Shown here in pieces: positions 62,820 to 64,000 of a stretch of DNA of 64,000 nucleotides. The position numbers and the translations under genes were made by a program. Position 1 is the stretch's first letter. Every line of letters starts with the position of its first letter. The notes under the pieces were generated by a model that ran no database searches, had not been told where the DNA came from, and saw nothing but the letters and a program-made list of their open reading frames with translations. Origin of the DNA: Oreohelix idahoensis (taxonomy: Eukaryota > Mollusca > Gastropoda > Stylommatophora > Oreohelicidae); the NCBI GenBank assembly GCA_024509875.1, contig JAMPIV010012277.1, positions 373,734 to 437,733 of the forward strand. The letters are read 5' to 3'.

Positions 62820-64000
62820 TGTCATAAAATTAACAGTGATACAACGTAAAAATATCTCCAAAGGATAAAATGTAGGGATAAAAAGAATGCGTAAGTTACT
62901 AGAAGGCATGATCGCCCACGCCGCGGGTCATCACCCGCCATGGAAATTAAATTGCTGAAACGGTTACCATTTGAACGGCATGAGAACGGCGGATCAAAAG
63001 GAAAAAAAATATGACTGAAAAATTGCGTGAGACTAGCAAGGCTAAGGAGACGCAATTGGGGGAGGAAAAATTCACGTCCCCAAATTGACACGAGGTACGG
63101 AAAGGGACGCTTATGCGATACCAAGCCTTTTATTTGAATTCAGCGGCAAAAGCATTACAACGCAGATGCTTGAAATATTACAAAATTAAAAAAGTAACTT
63201 TTTCTTAATACTAATGTTAGGAATATAAAAATTAGCTGGCCGGATGGCCCATTTTGAGCAGTGAAATAATATGCTTTTATTTATACAGACGGATAGATAA
63301 TAATGAAGACATTGACAAAAGACTGTGTTGTTCACATCAGCGAAAGACTGCATTGAATCAAACATGTCACTAATTTGCACAAAAAACGCGACCTTGAGAC
63401 TCAAGTGTCCAAATCTAGTTAGAATGAAAGAGAGGGACATTGGTGGGAGCTGTGGCTAAAAATAACTTTAAAGACAAAATGTGTAGAGGGGACGGATAGG
63501 TTGGTTCAAAAACCAAGTACGTTTTTTGTGAAAACGCAAGTAGAGATGGACGGACTAACAGATAAAAATCCATACTTGACTGAAGCATGACTGAAATGAC
63601 TTTAGTGTAGGAAATTTGAATTTGAAAAAACACAAGGCATTGATTGGCCACAGACAATCATATTATCAGCGCTCAGACGCGCTTTTTTGCCATTCCTCAA
63701 TAGTTGTCCAGTGATAGACACAGTAAATTTTAAGTGTGGTGATTTCCAATGAAGAAAATTGAAATAAGTTCAGGGACGCCATACTATAGCCAGCAGCTCA
63801 GCTGAGTTTTGCTAGCATTTCTGTGTTCTTTATTCATAATCTGGTAAGATTGAAATTATTTCTTTGTATATTTTAAATATTGTTTAATGTTTCGAGTGAT
63901 TTGATACTGCCATATCGAAATCTAGCCTTACAACAAGTAAGGATTTGCTCTAGACCCCCGCCCTAGTTCAGGGTCTAGGGACAAACAATATATATAAACT
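62820..64000 (+). repeat. 3' LTR of the outer element, truncated by the window
   Basis: 1181 bp collinear with 47125-48330. Lacks the G-run expansion of the 5' copy. Continues beyond the window end. Confidence 0.92.

Larger units (their letters stand above)
47125..64000 (+). mobile_element. Outer Gmr1-like retrotransposon (family 2), continues past window
   Basis: Plus-strand element: 5' LTR 47125-48740 and 57215-57815 (split by the inner element), PBS 57821-57838, gag from 58084 (interrupted by a SINE), pol to 62732, polypurine tract GTGGGGAGATG (about 62809-62819), and a 3' LTR from 62820 that runs off the window. The 5' and 3' LTR starts match (TGTCATAAAATTAAC) with roughly 0.6% differences by eye. 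It inserted in the 30-bp tandem array; the left flank is AATAT (47120-47124), the right flank is not visible. Pol order is integrase before reverse transcriptase. Confidence 0.9.

Overview
The window is repeat-rich animal (invertebrate metazoan) genomic DNA: 35-40% GC by eye, GT-AG introns, short phase-0 exons scattered over tens of kilobases, and nearly everything between them made of transposable elements. The mix (Ty3/gypsy elements of the Gmr1-like type with integrase before reverse transcriptase, tRNA-derived SINEs, many 5'-truncated LINEs, hAT and Tc1 MITEs) fits a marine invertebrate, perhaps a lophotrochozoan. The species cannot be named from sequence alone.

One host gene is visible, on the + strand: the 3' half of an RBM26/RBM27 (Drosophila swm) type RNA-binding protein. 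Its eight recognisable exons run from 4944 to the stop at 40698, and a candidate polyadenylation signal lies at 44616. Exons 5-7 carry the C-terminal RRM and exon 8 the acidic tail. The introns (1.3 to 13.9 kb) carry most of the repeats.

Region by region. 1-4134: 5' part of an old Gmr1-like element (- strand) with a frameshifted gag, itself hit by a 623-bp LINE-derived element. 4378-4902: three 175-bp tandem repeats beside exon 1. 6294-7829: solo LTR with a perfect TSD. 8208-12086: LINE remnants, one split by a 2.1-kb DNA transposon with inverted repeats and a nonsense-mutated transposase-like gene. 14938-17098: two LINE copies with clear TSDs. 20149-30009: a full-length Gmr1-like retrotransposon (- strand) with 1.5-kb LTRs and open gag and pol. 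30101-39511: LINE and SINE fragments, a (TA)n block and a Tc1 MITE. 40699-46713: presumed 3' UTR, then LINE tails and a hAT MITE with a perfect 8-bp TSD.

46714-64000 is a nest. An outer Gmr1-like element (+ strand, from 47125 to beyond the window end) landed in a tandem array with a hAT-like end. Its 5' LTR was then split by a second, internally rearranged Gmr1-like element (48741-57209, - strand, TSD GCACC), and its gag was interrupted by a tRNA-derived SINE (58178-58462, 12-bp TSD). The inner element has an integrase core replaced by unrelated coding sequence and 2.4-kb LTRs holding an exon-like ORF antisense to the element.

All homology calls are from reading motifs by eye; no database search was run.
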